A stretch of 64,000 bases of DNA from assembly GCF_025245835.1 (NCBI RefSeq), contig NZ_JAOBWS010000010.1:62001-126000 (forward strand), given 5' to 3'. Below the pieces are notes generated by a model. That model did not search any database and was not told the origin of the DNA. It worked only from the letters and a program-made list of their open reading frames with translations. Numbering within the stretch: position 1 is the first letter of the stretch; each line of letters starts with the position of its first letter. The translations under genes and the position numbers were made by a program. Source of the DNA: Rheinheimera sp. 4Y26 (GTDB taxonomy: Bacteria; Pseudomonadota; Gammaproteobacteria; Enterobacterales; Alteromonadaceae). Shown here one piece after another: positions 31,435-41,321 of this stretch.

Positions 31435-33462
31435 ATGAGTATCGATATGCAGTTTTCTTTGTTAAGCAGTGACTTAGATGCAGCACCTTCAGGTTCAGCC
31501 CGAGCCCGTGGCAGCGATGCCGACAATGGGTTTGCTGAGGCATTTGACGAGCAACTGCAACAGGTAAACGACGCCGAATCGGCCAGAGCTTCTGGTAAAA
31601 ATCAGCAGCCAGCGGGGCAGGAAGTTGCCACTTCGCAAAAAGCTCAGGCTGAGCTTGCCGCTACTGCAACAGCAGATCCTTCTTTGGCAGAAGAAGTGTC
31701 TGCAGAGCCGTCGTCACAACTGTCGCCTCTTAATCTGCTGTCTGAAACGGAAGAAGGGACTGGTAAGTCCGGCAATATGGAAGCCGGCATCGAGGCCGAA
31801 CGGGCCGCTTCGTTATTTCAGTTAATTGCCAGATCGCGTGATTACGCCGCTGAACTGGAGCCGGGGGCTAAGGGCGCTATGGCTCAAAATAATGCTGAGA
31901 TAGCTGTCGATAGTGCGAACGCTGGCACAGCTGATGAGGCGGCGCTGTTGCCGGAGCAGCTGCAACAACCAGAACAACTGAATACTGAGCTCAATGCTGC
32001 TCGGCTGAAAACTGCATCTGCTGCAACTGATATCAGCGGTCAGGACGAAACAACCAGCCTGACACTACAGGCGTTAGCTGTGTCAGGCGAGGCCGGAACT
32101 GACGCAGCTGCGGAAGGCGCTGCACAGAATACAACAGAGCAAGCCCTGGCACAGCAAACGGCAATACAGCAAAAGTTGGCAGAGCAGAGCACTGCACAAC
32201 AAGATACCGATCAGCAAAACACCCGGGCACAAGCAGGTCTGTCTTCGACATCAGCAGACGACTTATCTGCACAAGCTGCACAGTCAACTGAGGCTCTAAA
32301 GCTGCAATCTGAACTGAAGGGGGATGTGGGTGCAAAAGCAGCTGAGAGTGTCGCGGCAGAGCCTGCCGGAACCCGTCAGGATGGCAACCAGGGCGCCCTG
32401 AGCCGGGCAGAAAAATTCTTTGCTGAGCAGGGCATGCCAGAGCAGAAAGAACAACAAGTGATTGAACTTAGCGCTCTGGAGTCAGAAACCACAGCAGGTC
32501 AGACCCAGCCGCAGTTGGCAAAAACAGCAGAACAACAAGCCGCCAGTGCTTTGAGCAACAGCCACAATCCGGTTACCGCTCAGCAGGGCGCAGCAGAAAC
32601 TGTCAGCACTGACAGTGCACAATTGACAGAGCAGAACCAACTGGCCGCTACATTGCTGGGGCAAACGCCCAGCCCGGTGTCTGGTAAAGAGAAAAATAAA
32701 GGCATGACAGCGGCTTTTGCTGAATTTCAGAAATCGGCCAATGCTGCGTTAGCACAACAACAAAAACAGCAGCAACAAAACGAAGCAAAATACAGCACAG
32801 CGCCTGGCAAGGCCGGTGCTGAAGCTGCGCTAGCAGAAACGCTGACAGCAGCGATGCCGATGCCGCAGCAGGACGGCGCAGTTGTGCCGGTGCTGGCGGC
32901 AACTGACAAATCTTTGGCAGCAACTTCGGCTTTTAGTCAGGCCGGTTCTCAGTCTGGCTCGCAGCAGGGTTCTCAACAGCACAGCAGTTTTAGCCAGATT
33001 TTAGCGACTAAACAGGCTGATCAGCAGATCCAAACCCAGCCGGCGTTATCTTTGCTCGAACCCAACGCCGCCACTCAGCTCAAAGAGCGGGTGATGTATC
33101 AGGTGAATCAAAAAATTCAGAGCGCCGACATCCGGTTAACGCCGGAAGATTTGGGCTCGGTGCAAATTAAAATAAATCTGCAGCAGGAGCAGTTGTCGGT
33201 GCAATTTGTGGTGCAACAAAGTGCCGCCAAAGAAGCGCTGGAGCAACAAATGCCCAGATTAAAAGAATTGCTGCAGGAGCAAGGCATGGCGCTGACCGAC
33301 GGTCAGGTGCATCAGCAGCAGGGTGAGCAGCATCAGCAGCAGGATGAAAGACGTACGACCGGCCGTGGCAATACTTCTGGTCATTCGCAGCCAGAAGATG
33401 AAGAGGTGCAGCATCAGGTGCAGGTCGCAGTGTCTGACCGGATGGTGGATTATTACGCATAA
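31435..33462 (+). CDS. fliK: Flagellar hook-length control protein FliK
   Basis: FliK measures hook length and switches export specificity through FlhB. The product (675 residues from this start) is a long Gln/Ala/Ser-rich disordered ruler (about 1-530) followed by the conserved Flg_hook domain (about 540-630) with ADIRLTPEDLGSVQIKINLQ and a Gln/His-rich tail. I chose the ATG at 31435, which has GGGAG 5 bases upstream, over an ATG 4 codons earlier. The ruler contains many imperfect short Gln-rich repeats, so its length may vary among strains. Confidence 0.9.
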   Translation: MSIDMQFSLLSSDLDAAPSGSARARGSDADNGFAEAFDEQLQQVNDAESARASGKNQQPAGQEVATSQKAQAELAATATADPSLAEEVSAEPSSQLSPLNLLSETEEGTGKSGNMEAGIEAERAASLFQLIARSRDYAAELEPGAKGAMAQNNAEIAVDSANAGTADEAALLPEQLQQPEQLNTELNAARLKTASAATDISGQDETTSLTLQALAVSGEAGTDAAAEGAAQNTTEQALAQQTAIQQKLAEQSTAQQDTDQQNTRAQAGLSSTSADDLSAQAAQSTEALKLQSELKGDVGAKAAESVAAEPAGTRQDGNQGALSRAEKFFAEQGMPEQKEQQVIELSALESETTAGQTQPQLAKTAEQQAASALSNSHNPVTAQQGAAETVSTDSAQLTEQNQLAATLLGQTPSPVSGKEKNKGMTAAFAEFQKSANAALAQQQKQQQQNEAKYSTAPGKAGAEAALAETLTAAMPMPQQDGAVVPVLAATDKSLAATSAFSQAGSQSGSQQGSQQHSSFSQILATKQADQQIQTQPALSLLEPNAATQLKERVMYQVNQKIQSADIRLTPEDLGSVQIKINLQQEQLSVQFVVQQSAAKEALEQQMPRLKELLQEQGMALTDGQVHQQQGEQHQQQDERRTTGRGNTSGHSQPEDEEVQHQVQVAVSDRMVDYYA

Positions 33463-33557
33463 CGGGTTATCAAACAGCGCTCTGGCACAATCTTGATTGC
33501 GTTTGCCAGGACAAGCGGTAAATAATAGCAAAAAACCGCAACTGAACCGGAGTTCAC

Positions 33558-34091
33558 ATGGCTGCTGAAAAAGATTTGCAAATCGCTGATGGCGGAGCAA
33601 AAAAGAAAAAAATGATCATCATTGCCGCGGCAGTGGTGGTGTTGGGAGCGGGCGCTGGTGGCTATTTTGCATTCAGTGGTGGTGATGCCCCTGAAGCGGC
33701 ACCGGCCACAGCAGACGCAGCCGCAGCAGAAGGTGAAGCGGCGCCGGCCAAAGCTGCGAGTGGTGAATTAGGCACAGCCTTGTATGTGTCGATGCCACGA
33801 CCCTTTGTGTTTAATGTGCCGGGAGCATCGCGTGATCGGCTGGTGCAAATTAAAGTACAAATACTGGTGCGTGGCACCAATAACGAAGAAATTGCCAAAC
33901 AGCATATTCCGTTAATGGAAAGCACCATGCTCAGAACTTTTAGTAAAGCCAATGCAGATGATCTGGTCACTGCTGCCGGCAAAGACACTTTAAAAGCGGC
34001 GGCACTGAAAGATGTGCAGGAAGCGCTGATTGGAGTGGCGGGCAGCCCGATAGTGGAAGAGATCCTCTTTACCGGTTTTGTAATGCAATAA
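33558..34091 (+). CDS. fliL: Flagellar basal body-associated protein FliL
   Basis: FliL is a single-pass inner-membrane protein that rings the stator and aids torque. The 177-residue product has a Lys-rich N-terminus, a transmembrane segment (about 17-37, IIIAAAVVVLGAGAGGYFAF), an Ala-rich linker and the periplasmic FliL domain (about 70-177) ending VEEILFTGFVMQ. It leads the fliLMNOPQR-flhB stretch, possibly from the fliK promoter. Confidence 0.95.
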   Translation: MAAEKDLQIADGGAKKKKMIIIAAAVVVLGAGAGGYFAFSGGDAPEAAPATADAAAAEGEAAPAKAASGELGTALYVSMPRPFVFNVPGASRDRLVQIKVQILVRGTNNEEIAKQHIPLMESTMLRTFSKANADDLVTAAGKDTLKAAALKDVQEALIGVAGSPIVEEILFTGFVMQ

Positions 34092-34121
34092 GTCTGAGCA
34101 TGCAGACAGAGGGTAACCAAC

Positions 34122-35216
34122 TTGACTGATTTACTGTCACAAGACGAAATAGACGCGCTACTGCATGGTGTTGATGACGTCGAAGAAGAAGAAATAGAGG
34201 ACGGTTCCGGCCCCGGTGGTCGTTCTGCCCTTGAATACGATTTTTCTTCTCAGGACCGTATCGTCCGTGGCCGGATGCCGACGCTGGAAATGGTGAACGA
34301 GCGTTTTGCCCGCCATATGCGGATCAGCTTGTTTAACATGATGCGCCGCACCGCCGAAGTGTCGATCAATGGTGTGCAGATGATCAAGTTTGGTGAATAC
34401 GTGCATACGCTCTTTGTGCCAACCAGTTTAAATATGGTGCGTTTCCGTCCGCTCAAAGGCACAGGCCTGATTACCATGGAAGCCCGGCTGGTCTTTATTC
34501 TGGTGGACAACTTTTTTGGTGGTGATGGCCGTTATCACGCCAAAATTGAAGGCCGGGAATTTACCCCGACCGAACGCCGTATTATCCAGATGCTGCTCAA
34601 ACTGATATTTGAAGATTACAAAGAAGCCTGGGCGCCGGTGATGGACGTGTCTTTTGAATATCTGGATTCAGAAGTAAACCCGGCCATGGCCAACATTGTC
34701 AGCCCGACTGAGGTGGTGGTGATCAGTTCTTTCCACATTGAACTGGATGGCGGTGGTGGTGATTTCCACGTGGCTTTGCCCTATTCAATGCTGGAGCCTA
34801 TCCGCGAACTGCTGGATGCCGGTGTACAAAGTGACAAAGAAGACACTGATTTGCGCTGGAGTAAGGCACTGCGCGATGAAATTATGGATGTGAAGGTAAA
34901 CCTCAGCACCAAAATGATGGATGTGGAGCTGACGCTGGAGCAAGTGATGAATATGCAGCCAGGCGACATTATTCCGGTGGAAATTCCGGAACATATCACA
35001 GTGCTGATTGAAGATTTACCGACTTACCGCGCCAAAATGGGCCGCTCCCGCGACAATGTGGCGCTGAAAATTATTGAGAAGATTAAACGACCAGAGTCGG
35101 TTAAATCTGAAATGCACGTATTTACCAAAGGCGGCCGTCGGTTAGACAGTGACGCCGATATCAGTGAATTAGAAGCAGATTTAATCTTATCTGAACAACC
35201 AGAGGACAGATGGTAA
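34122..35216 (+). CDS. fliM: Flagellar motor switch protein FliM
   Basis: FliM is the C-ring subunit that binds phosphorylated CheY and reverses the motor. The 364-residue product starts with the CheY-binding peptide LLSQDEIDALLHGVDD, continues with the middle domain (VNERFARHMRISLFNMMRRT, MEARLVFILVDNFFGG) and ends in a SpoA-type domain (LRDEIMDVKVNLSTKMMDVE). The start is TTG with GAGGG 9 bases upstream; no ATG fits the N-terminal motif. fliN overlaps its stop. Confidence 0.96.
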   Translation: MTDLLSQDEIDALLHGVDDVEEEEIEDGSGPGGRSALEYDFSSQDRIVRGRMPTLEMVNERFARHMRISLFNMMRRTAEVSINGVQMIKFGEYVHTLFVPTSLNMVRFRPLKGTGLITMEARLVFILVDNFFGGDGRYHAKIEGREFTPTERRIIQMLLKLIFEDYKEAWAPVMDVSFEYLDSEVNPAMANIVSPTEVVVISSFHIELDGGGGDFHVALPYSMLEPIRELLDAGVQSDKEDTDLRWSKALRDEIMDVKVNLSTKMMDVELTLEQVMNMQPGDIIPVEIPEHITVLIEDLPTYRAKMGRSRDNVALKIIEKIKRPESVKSEMHVFTKGGRRLDSDADISELEADLILSEQPEDRW

Positions 35217-35614
35217 TGGCTGACGATAAAGACACCATGGACGAATGGGCGGCGGCTTTAGCCGAAGCCGAAGGCGCGAGCCCCGGCGACGGTGCAGAGC
35301 CGGTTGAACTGGAAGAATTGCAGGAAGAACGGGCGCCGATTTCGGCCGATGAAAAACGCAAACTGGATACCATTTTAGATATTCCGGTGACCATTTCGAT
35401 GGAAGTGGGACGTGCCAAAATCAGTATCCGTAACCTGCTGCAATTAAACCAGGGTTCGGTAGTGGAGCTGGAGCGGGTTGCAGGTGAGCCGTTGGATGTG
35501 CTGGTAAACGGCACCCTGATAGCCCACGGTGAAGTGGTGGTGGTCAACGATAAATTTGGTATTCGTTTAACTGACGTCATCAGTCAGATTGAACGGATTA
35601 AGAAGTTACGCTGA
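35216..35614 (+). CDS. fliN: Flagellar motor switch protein FliN
   Basis: FliN completes the C ring and docks FliH/FliI. From the ATG at 35216 the product is 132 residues: an acidic, Ala/Glu-rich N-terminal part and a SpoA domain (about 50-130) with ILDIPVTISMEVGRAKISIR and LVNGTLIAHGEVVVVNDKFG. An alternative ATG two codons upstream (35210) is too close to the AGAGGA at 35201; the chosen start overlaps the fliM stop as TAATG with a 9-base spacing. It overlaps fliO at TGATG. Confidence 0.95.
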   Translation: MADDKDTMDEWAAALAEAEGASPGDGAEPVELEELQEERAPISADEKRKLDTILDIPVTISMEVGRAKISIRNLLQLNQGSVVELERVAGEPLDVLVNGTLIAHGEVVVVNDKFGIRLTDVISQIERIKKLR

Positions 35615-36045
35615 TGCGCTGTTGTTTGACTGCTTTTGCCGTTAGCGCATCTTTATTGCCTCTGCAGTTGCTGGCCCAAGTGGCAGAGCAGGCGCCTGCT
35701 GCAGCTGCCGCAACCAAAGAAGTCAGCAAAGCATCGGCCAATTTACCCGGAGTCGGGCAGATCGTCATTTCTTTGGCGCTGGTGATTGGTCTGGTACTGA
35801 TGTTGGCTTTTGCCTATAAAAAAATGCAGTTCAGACTGCCGGGAGCAAAACATTTTCGCATTGTTTCCACCTTAAGTGTTGGCCCAAGAGAACGCATCTT
35901 AGTTATTGAAATACAAGGAAAACAACGGGTGATTGGCGTTACACCCAATAACGTAAATTTCCTGTTTGATTTAGAATCTCCCCTTCCTGAAGAAAAGTTG
36001 GCATCAGATTTTCATACGCAGTTACAGTCGTTCCTGAAAAAATAG
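35614..36045 (+). CDS. fliO: Flagellar biosynthetic protein FliO
   Basis: FliO assists assembly of the FliP pore of the export gate. The 143-residue product has a signal-like N-terminus (CCLTAFAVSASLLPLQLLAQ), an Ala-rich periplasmic stretch, one transmembrane segment (about 50-70) and a cytoplasmic domain with GPRERILVIEIQGKQRVIGV. Sequence conservation is low in this family, but length, topology and position between fliN and fliP are diagnostic. Confidence 0.93.
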   Translation: MRCCLTAFAVSASLLPLQLLAQVAEQAPAAAAATKEVSKASANLPGVGQIVISLALVIGLVLMLAFAYKKMQFRLPGAKHFRIVSTLSVGPRERILVIEIQGKQRVIGVTPNNVNFLFDLESPLPEEKLASDFHTQLQSFLKK

Positions 36046-36054
36046 ATAGATGTC

Positions 36055-36798
36055 ATGTTCAGATTGGTTTTCCTGCTGCTGGTGCTGCTAAGCCCGGCAG
36101 CTTTTGCCGACAACGGTGCGATGTCGGCACTGCAAATTACCACCAACCCAGATGGGTCCCAGGAATACAGTGTGACACTGCAAGTCCTGGCCATGATGAC
36201 GGCGCTGAGTTTCCTGCCGTCGATGATCATTATGATGACCTGTTTCACCCGTATTATTATTGTGCTGGCGATCTTGCGTCAGGCCATGGGTCTGATGCAA
36301 AGCCCGTCCAACCAGGTGCTGATTGGCATTACCTTGTTTATGACCTTTTTTATTATGGCGCCGGTGTTTAAGCAGGTGAATGACACTGCGCTGCAGCCTT
36401 ATCTGGCCGAGGACATGACCTCATTGCAGGCGCTGGACGCCGCAATTATTCCGGTGAAGGCTTTTATGCTGCAACAAACCAGGGTGAAAGACTTAGAAAC
36501 CTTTGCTGATATTGCCGGCCATCCACCTGTCGCCAGTAACAAAGATTATCCAATTACCATCGTTATTCCGGCTTTTGTTACCAGCGAGCTCAAAACCGCC
36601 TTTCAGATTGGTTTTATGATTTTTATCCCGTTTTTAATCATTGACCTGGTGGTTGCCAGTGTGCTGATGGCCATGGGTATGATGATGTTGTCACCAATGA
36701 TAGTGGCGCTGCCATTCAAACTGATGATGTTTGTATTGGTCGATGGCTGGTTATTGGTGATGGGGACTTTAGCAACCAGCTATGGGGTAGGGACTTAA
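36055..36798 (+). CDS. fliP: Flagellar export gate protein FliP
   Basis: FliP is the main subunit of the export pore. The 247-residue product has a cleavable signal peptide (about 1-19, ending AAFADNG) as known for FliP, then four hydrophobic segments with the signatures [20 protein letters not shown] and [20 protein letters not shown], followed by [20 protein letters not shown]. The family is complete. fliQ begins 1 base after its stop. Confidence 0.97.
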   Translation: MFRLVFLLLVLLSPAAFADNGAMSALQITTNPDGSQEYSVTLQVLAMMTALSFLPSMIIMMTCFTRIIIVLAILRQAMGLMQSPSNQVLIGITLFMTFFIMAPVFKQVNDTALQPYLAEDMTSLQALDAAIIPVKAFMLQQTRVKDLETFADIAGHPPVASNKDYPITIVIPAFVTSELKTAFQIGFMIFIPFLIIDLVVASVLMAMGMMMLSPMIVALPFKLMMFVLVDGWLLVMGTLATSYGVGT

Positions 36799-36799
36799 C

Positions 36800-37069
36800 A
36801 TGACACCGGAAATTTTTGTTGATGTGCTGAACGATGCACTTTATATGGTGATTTTACTGGTCAGCGTCATTATTCTGCCGTCGCTGGCAATAGGTTTGGT
36901 GGTGGCGGTGTTTCAGGCTGCAACCTCTATTAACGAACAAACTTTAAGCTTTTTACCCCGTTTAATTGTGACTTTGCTGGCGCTGATGTACGGCGGTCAC
37001 TGGATGACACAAACCCTGATGGATTACACCACGGGTTTGTTCCTCAGTATTCCGACTGTGGTGAGCTAA
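36800..37069 (+). CDS. fliQ: Flagellar export gate protein FliQ
   Basis: FliQ is a small two-helix subunit of the FliPQR export pore. The 89-residue product has two membrane segments and the family motif VVAVFQAATSINEQTLSFLP between them. Length and position between fliP and fliR are standard; neighbours are 1 base away on each side. Confidence 0.96.
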   Translation: MTPEIFVDVLNDALYMVILLVSVIILPSLAIGLVVAVFQAATSINEQTLSFLPRLIVTLLALMYGGHWMTQTLMDYTTGLFLSIPTVVS

Positions 37070-37070
37070 G

Positions 37071-37844
37071 ATGGAATTCCCGCTGCAAACCCTGATGCAG
37101 GCCATTGCAGATTTTCTGCTGCCGCTGACCCGGATTGCAGCAATGTTTTCGCTGATGGCAGGTTTAGGCGCCAAAACTGTACCTACCCGGATCAAAATGG
37201 GCCTGGCAGTGATGTTCACCCTGATTATTATGCCGGTGATCCCACCTGCCACAGATGTCAATTTAATGTCGTTTAATACCGTGATTCAGGTGATGCAGCA
37301 GATGATCATCGGCATGGCGATTGGCTTTATTTCGTTGATGTTTATCAATACTTTTATTCAGGCCGGCCAAATTCTGGCTACTCAGACAGGTTTAGCTTTT
37401 GCATCAATGATTGACCCGTCCAGCGGTGTCAGTGTGCCTTCAATTGGCCAGTTTTATCTGATTTTGGCCACTTTATTGTTTTGGGTGTACGACGGTCATC
37501 TTATTATGTTCCAGATGGTGGTGTTTAGTTTTACCTCCTTGCCGATAGATGGCGGCTGGTGGGATGTATCCCATTACTGGACTGTCGCCGAATTTGGCCT
37601 TTGGATTTTTTCTGCATCGCTTGCCATTGTGTTAGCGCCTGTCACCGCTATGCTGCTGGTGAATATGGCCTTTGGCATCATGACGCGCGCCGCCCCTCAG
37701 TTGAATATTTTTGCCATTGGTTTCCCTGTTACCATGATTTCCGGTTTATTGATCATGTGGCTGACGATGGACACTTTTGCCTATCACTTTAATCTGCAAT
37801 GGCAGCACGGTATTGAATATACCTGCAAGCTGATTGGCTGCTAG
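37071..37844 (+). CDS. fliR: Flagellar export gate protein FliR
   Basis: FliR caps the helical FliP/FliQ/FliR pore. The 257-residue product has about six membrane segments and the conserved RIAAMFSLMAGLGAKTVPTR, FVNTFIQAG-like FINTFIQAGQILATQTGLAF and MTRAAPQLNIFAIGFPVTMI. The length is normal. The flhB Shine-Dalgarno (AGGAGG) overlaps its TAG stop. Confidence 0.96.
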   Translation: MEFPLQTLMQAIADFLLPLTRIAAMFSLMAGLGAKTVPTRIKMGLAVMFTLIIMPVIPPATDVNLMSFNTVIQVMQQMIIGMAIGFISLMFINTFIQAGQILATQTGLAFASMIDPSSGVSVPSIGQFYLILATLLFWVYDGHLIMFQMVVFSFTSLPIDGGWWDVSHYWTVAEFGLWIFSASLAIVLAPVTAMLLVNMAFGIMTRAAPQLNIFAIGFPVTMISGLLIMWLTMDTFAYHFNLQWQHGIEYTCKLIGC

Positions 37845-37852
37845 GAGGTCTC

Positions 37853-38983
37853 ATGGCAGCTGATACCGATATGGAAAAAACCGAAGACCCCACGAGTAAG
37901 AAGCTCGAGGACGCGGCGAAAAAAGGCAATATCGCCCGCTCCAAAGAGCTTGGAACTGCTTTTGTATTAATGGGGTCGAGTCTGGGTTTGTTGATTTTTG
38001 GCAGTGAGCTGGCCAATACCACTTTGCAGGTGTGCCGGCGTTTGTTGTCGCTTGATGCCAAAGATATGTTTGAAACCAATTCGATGTTTACTGCCATGGG
38101 CGCCGCTTTATCCACGGTGATGCCGCCGCTTCTGAAACTCTTTGCCGTGATTGTAATCGCCGCTTTTGTCGGCAATACCTTGCTTGGCGGTTACAACTTT
38201 ACCTGGTATGGCGCCAGTTTCCGGCCGGAAAAAATGAATCCAATGTCCGGCTTAAAGCGGATGTTTGGCCTGCAGTCTCTGGTGGAGCTTCTGAAAAGTA
38301 TCCTGAAAGTGGCGGTGGTGGCTGGCTGTGCTTACATGATCCTCAACATCTTTTTTGACGATATTATGGCGTTGTCGTTAATGAATGACTTTGACGATAT
38401 GTCAGACGCGCTTTATTTGCTGGGCTGGATGTTTTTTGCTTTGTGCGCCAGCATGATTATTATCGCTGTGGTCGACGCGCCTTATCAGAGCTGGAATCAT
38501 CATAAACAGATGATGATGACCAAACAGGAAGTCAAAGACGAATACAAAAACTCCGAAGGTAACCCGGAAATCAAAGGCCGTATTCGGCGCATGCAAATTC
38601 AGATGTCGCGCCGGCGTATGATGCAGGCGGTACCGACCGCCGATGTGGTGGTGACCAACCCGACCCACTATTCAGTGGCATTAAAATATGAGCAGGGTAA
38701 ACACCGTGCCCCAGTGGTGGTGGCCAAAGGGGTGGATGAGGTTGCGCTTTATATCCGCCAAATTGCCGACGCTAACAAGGTGCCGATAGTGCAGTCACCG
38801 GCGCTGGCCCGTTCTATTTATTTCACCACTGAAATTGATCATCCAATTCCGGACCAGCTGTTTGCCGCTGTGGCCCAGGTACTGGCTTATGTATTCCAGC
38901 TTAAAGTGTACAAAAGAGGTAAAGGCCAGAAACCAAGACCTCTGGCGAAAGATCTACCTATCCCAGAGGGTTACCGCCATTAA
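37853..38983 (+). CDS. flhB: Flagellar export switch protein FlhB
   Basis: FlhB controls which substrates pass through the export gate. The 376-residue product has a cytoplasmic start (EKTEDPTSKKLEDAAKKGNI), four membrane segments, and a cytoplasmic domain with the self-cleavage motif N269-P-T-H (VVTNPTHYSVALKY). All features for autocleavage and the switch by FliK are present. AGGAGG precedes the ATG. A gap with a sigma-54 promoter separates it from flhA. Confidence 0.97.
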   Translation: MAADTDMEKTEDPTSKKLEDAAKKGNIARSKELGTAFVLMGSSLGLLIFGSELANTTLQVCRRLLSLDAKDMFETNSMFTAMGAALSTVMPPLLKLFAVIVIAAFVGNTLLGGYNFTWYGASFRPEKMNPMSGLKRMFGLQSLVELLKSILKVAVVAGCAYMILNIFFDDIMALSLMNDFDDMSDALYLLGWMFFALCASMIIIAVVDAPYQSWNHHKQMMMTKQEVKDEYKNSEGNPEIKGRIRRMQIQMSRRRMMQAVPTADVVVTNPTHYSVALKYEQGKHRAPVVVAKGVDEVALYIRQIADANKVPIVQSPALARSIYFTTEIDHPIPDQLFAAVAQVLAYVFQLKVYKRGKGQKPRPLAKDLPIPEGYRH

Positions 38984-39146
38984 AAAGTCAAAGTCTGCCA
39001 AAAAAGAGCGCGGAAAAGCCTCACTCGGAGCTGTGCTGACGCCTTCAATGTATGCGGTGTAAGATGCTGATTATTCACTGATAAGTTCCTGAATTTGCAC
39101 CTTATATTGCATCTGATGCCTGTTGATATCCCAAGACGCTACTAAC

Positions 39147-39162
39147 TGGAACAGTTTTTGCC
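39147..39162 (+). promoter_or_regulatory. Sigma-54 promoter of flhA
   Basis: TGGAACAGTTTTTGCC keeps the GG-N10-GC spacing and most of the consensus TGGCACG-N4-TTGCW. The predicted start of transcription is near 39172, which lies after the TTG at 39158 and so argues that flhA starts at the ATG at 39200. Confidence 0.75.
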
Positions 39163-39199
39163 TAAGCCTTCACAGCGTCAATTTTTTATCAGGCTTTTT

Positions 39200-41311
39200 A
39201 TGCAACTTCCTTCAGTTTTCGGCAAATTTGACCGCAGTCAGTTACAACATGCCAAAGGGGTGGCCACACCGCTGTTGATTATGGCCGCACTCGCCATGGT
39301 GGTGTTGCCGATGCCGCCTATTCTGCTAGATGTGTTGTTCTCCTTTAACATTGCACTGGCGCTGGTGGTGTTACTGGTGACCATTTATGTCAGAAAACCT
39401 TTGGAATTTGCCATTTTCCCTTCTGTGTTGCTGGTGGCCACTATTTTGCGGCTGGCGCTAAACGTTGCCAGTACCAGGGTGGTGCTGCTGGAAGGTCATA
39501 ACGGCCCAGGAGCTGCCGGTGCTGTCATCGAATCTTTTGGCCACGTGGTGATTGGCGGCAACTTTGCCGTGGGCATAGTGGTGTTTTTAATCCTGATCAT
39601 CATTAACTTTGTGGTGGTGACCAAAGGTGCCGGCCGTATTGCGGAAGTAACTGCCCGTTTTACGCTGGATGCAATGCCGGGTAAACAAATGGCCATTGAT
39701 GCCGACTTAAACTCAGGTTTTATCGACCAGGATCAGGCGCGTAAACGCCGCGATGAAGTCACGGCCGAAGCTGACTTTTATGGTTCGATGGATGGTGCCA
39801 CCAAGTTTGTCAAAGGGGATGCCATTGCCGGTTTAGTCATTGTGGGCATCAACCTGGTCGGTGGTTTGTTTATCGGCATGATCCAACATGATTTAGCCTT
39901 TAGTGAATCTTTAGAAATTTACACGCTGCTGACCATAGGTGATGGTCTGGTTGCGCAAATCCCGGGTTTATTGTTGTCTATTGGTACTGCCATTATTGTG
40001 ACGCGGCAGAACAAAGATACCAATATGGGTGAGCAGATGTCGGGTCAGCTTGGCAATATCAAGGTGCTGACGGTTGCCGCTGCTTTGTTATTTATCATGG
40101 GCATAGTGCCAGGCATGCCGCATTTTGCGTTTTTATCGCTGGCAGCTGCTGTCGGTGGTGCCGCTTATTTCCTGCAACATCAGAAGAAAAACCCGGGTGC
40201 CGAACTGGTTGGTCGTGGTAAAGCTGAGCTGGTGCCAGGTGCTTCGGAAAACATTCAGCCACAAAAAGAAATCAGCTGGGACGATGTACAGCCGGTCGAC
40301 ATTATTGGCCTGGAAGTGGGTTACCGGTTAATTCCGTTGGTAGATAAATCCCAGGGCGGTGAATTGCTGACCCGGATCAAAGGTGTGCGGAAAAAACTGT
40401 CGCAGGAGCTTGGTTTTCTGGTGCCGGCCGTGCATATCCGCGACAACCTGGATCTGGAGCCCAACACTTACCGTGTCACCCTGATGGGCGTGACCAGTGG
40501 CAGCTCAGAACTTCGTCATGACAATGAGCTGGCGATTAACCCGGGCCAGGTGTTTGGCACAGTGAAGGGGATTGCCACCCGCGACCCGGCCTTTGGTCTG
40601 GAAGCCGTCTGGATCCCGAAAAACCAGCGGGAACATGCGCAAACTCTGGGTTACACAGTGGTGGATGCGGCAACTGTGGTGGCCACCCATTTAAGCCAGA
40701 TTTTAAGCAACAACGCAGCCAGCCTGCTTGGCCATGAAGAAGTGCAGAACCTTTTAGATATGCTGGCAAAAACTTCGCCCAAACTGGTGGAAGCCCTGGT
40801 GCCCGATACCATGGCGCTGACGGCAGTGGTGAAAGTGCTGCAAAACCTGCTGCATGAAGGTGTGCCGATCCGCGATATGCGCACCATAGTACAGACCTTG
40901 GTGGACTATGGCGCGCGCAGTCAGGATATTGACGTATTAACTGCGGCCTGCCGGATAGCGCTGCGCCGGTTAATAGTGCAGGAAGTGGCAGGTTCAGCCG
41001 ACGAAATTGCCGTGATGACTTTTGCCCCTGAACTTGAGCAGATGCTGCATCAATCGATGCAGGCGGCCGGCAATGACGGATCCGGCATAGAACCTGGCCT
41101 GGCTGAACGTATCCAGAACTCGCTCAGAGAAGCCAGCCAGCAGCAGGAACTGAGCGGTGAACCTGCAGTGTTGTTAACTTCCGGCATATTGCGCTCAGTG
41201 ATGGCACGATTCGTGAAATACACTATCCCAGGACTGCGGGTATTGTCCTATCAGGAAATTCCGGATGACAAACAGGTTCGGATCGTCAGTGTGGTAGGAC
41301 AGGCGGGTTAG
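39200..41311 (+). CDS. flhA: Flagellar export apparatus protein FlhA
   Basis: FlhA is the large export-gate protein whose cytoplasmic ring receives chaperone-substrate complexes. From ATG 39200 it is 703 residues, the normal length, with eight predicted membrane segments (about 20-325), the FHIPEP-type signature region (LRLALNVASTRVVLLEGHNG, DAMPGKQMAIDADLNSGFID), and a C-terminal cytoplasmic domain (about 350-700). An upstream in-frame TTG (39158) would add 14 residues but falls inside the -12 element of the sigma-54 promoter, so I reject it. flhF follows 10 bases later. Confidence 0.96.
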   Translation: MQLPSVFGKFDRSQLQHAKGVATPLLIMAALAMVVLPMPPILLDVLFSFNIALALVVLLVTIYVRKPLEFAIFPSVLLVATILRLALNVASTRVVLLEGHNGPGAAGAVIESFGHVVIGGNFAVGIVVFLILIIINFVVVTKGAGRIAEVTARFTLDAMPGKQMAIDADLNSGFIDQDQARKRRDEVTAEADFYGSMDGATKFVKGDAIAGLVIVGINLVGGLFIGMIQHDLAFSESLEIYTLLTIGDGLVAQIPGLLLSIGTAIIVTRQNKDTNMGEQMSGQLGNIKVLTVAAALLFIMGIVPGMPHFAFLSLAAAVGGAAYFLQHQKKNPGAELVGRGKAELVPGASENIQPQKEISWDDVQPVDIIGLEVGYRLIPLVDKSQGGELLTRIKGVRKKLSQELGFLVPAVHIRDNLDLEPNTYRVTLMGVTSGSSELRHDNELAINPGQVFGTVKGIATRDPAFGLEAVWIPKNQREHAQTLGYTVVDAATVVATHLSQILSNNAASLLGHEEVQNLLDMLAKTSPKLVEALVPDTMALTAVVKVLQNLLHEGVPIRDMRTIVQTLVDYGARSQDIDVLTAACRIALRRLIVQEVAGSADEIAVMTFAPELEQMLHQSMQAAGNDGSGIEPGLAERIQNSLREASQQQELSGEPAVLLTSGILRSVMARFVKYTIPGLRVLSYQEIPDDKQVRIVSVVGQAG

Positions 41312-41321
41312 GAGTTAAAAC

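Noticed and set aside
31470-33000. fliK ruler repeats as a mobile or CRISPR-like array
   Set aside because: The similarity comes from Gln/Ala codons in a disordered ruler; there is no fixed period or spacer pattern.
38984-39062. Lys-rich frame after the flhB stop, as if flhB were frameshifted
   Set aside because: flhB already has normal length and a normal C-terminus; the extra frame has no family match that I know.
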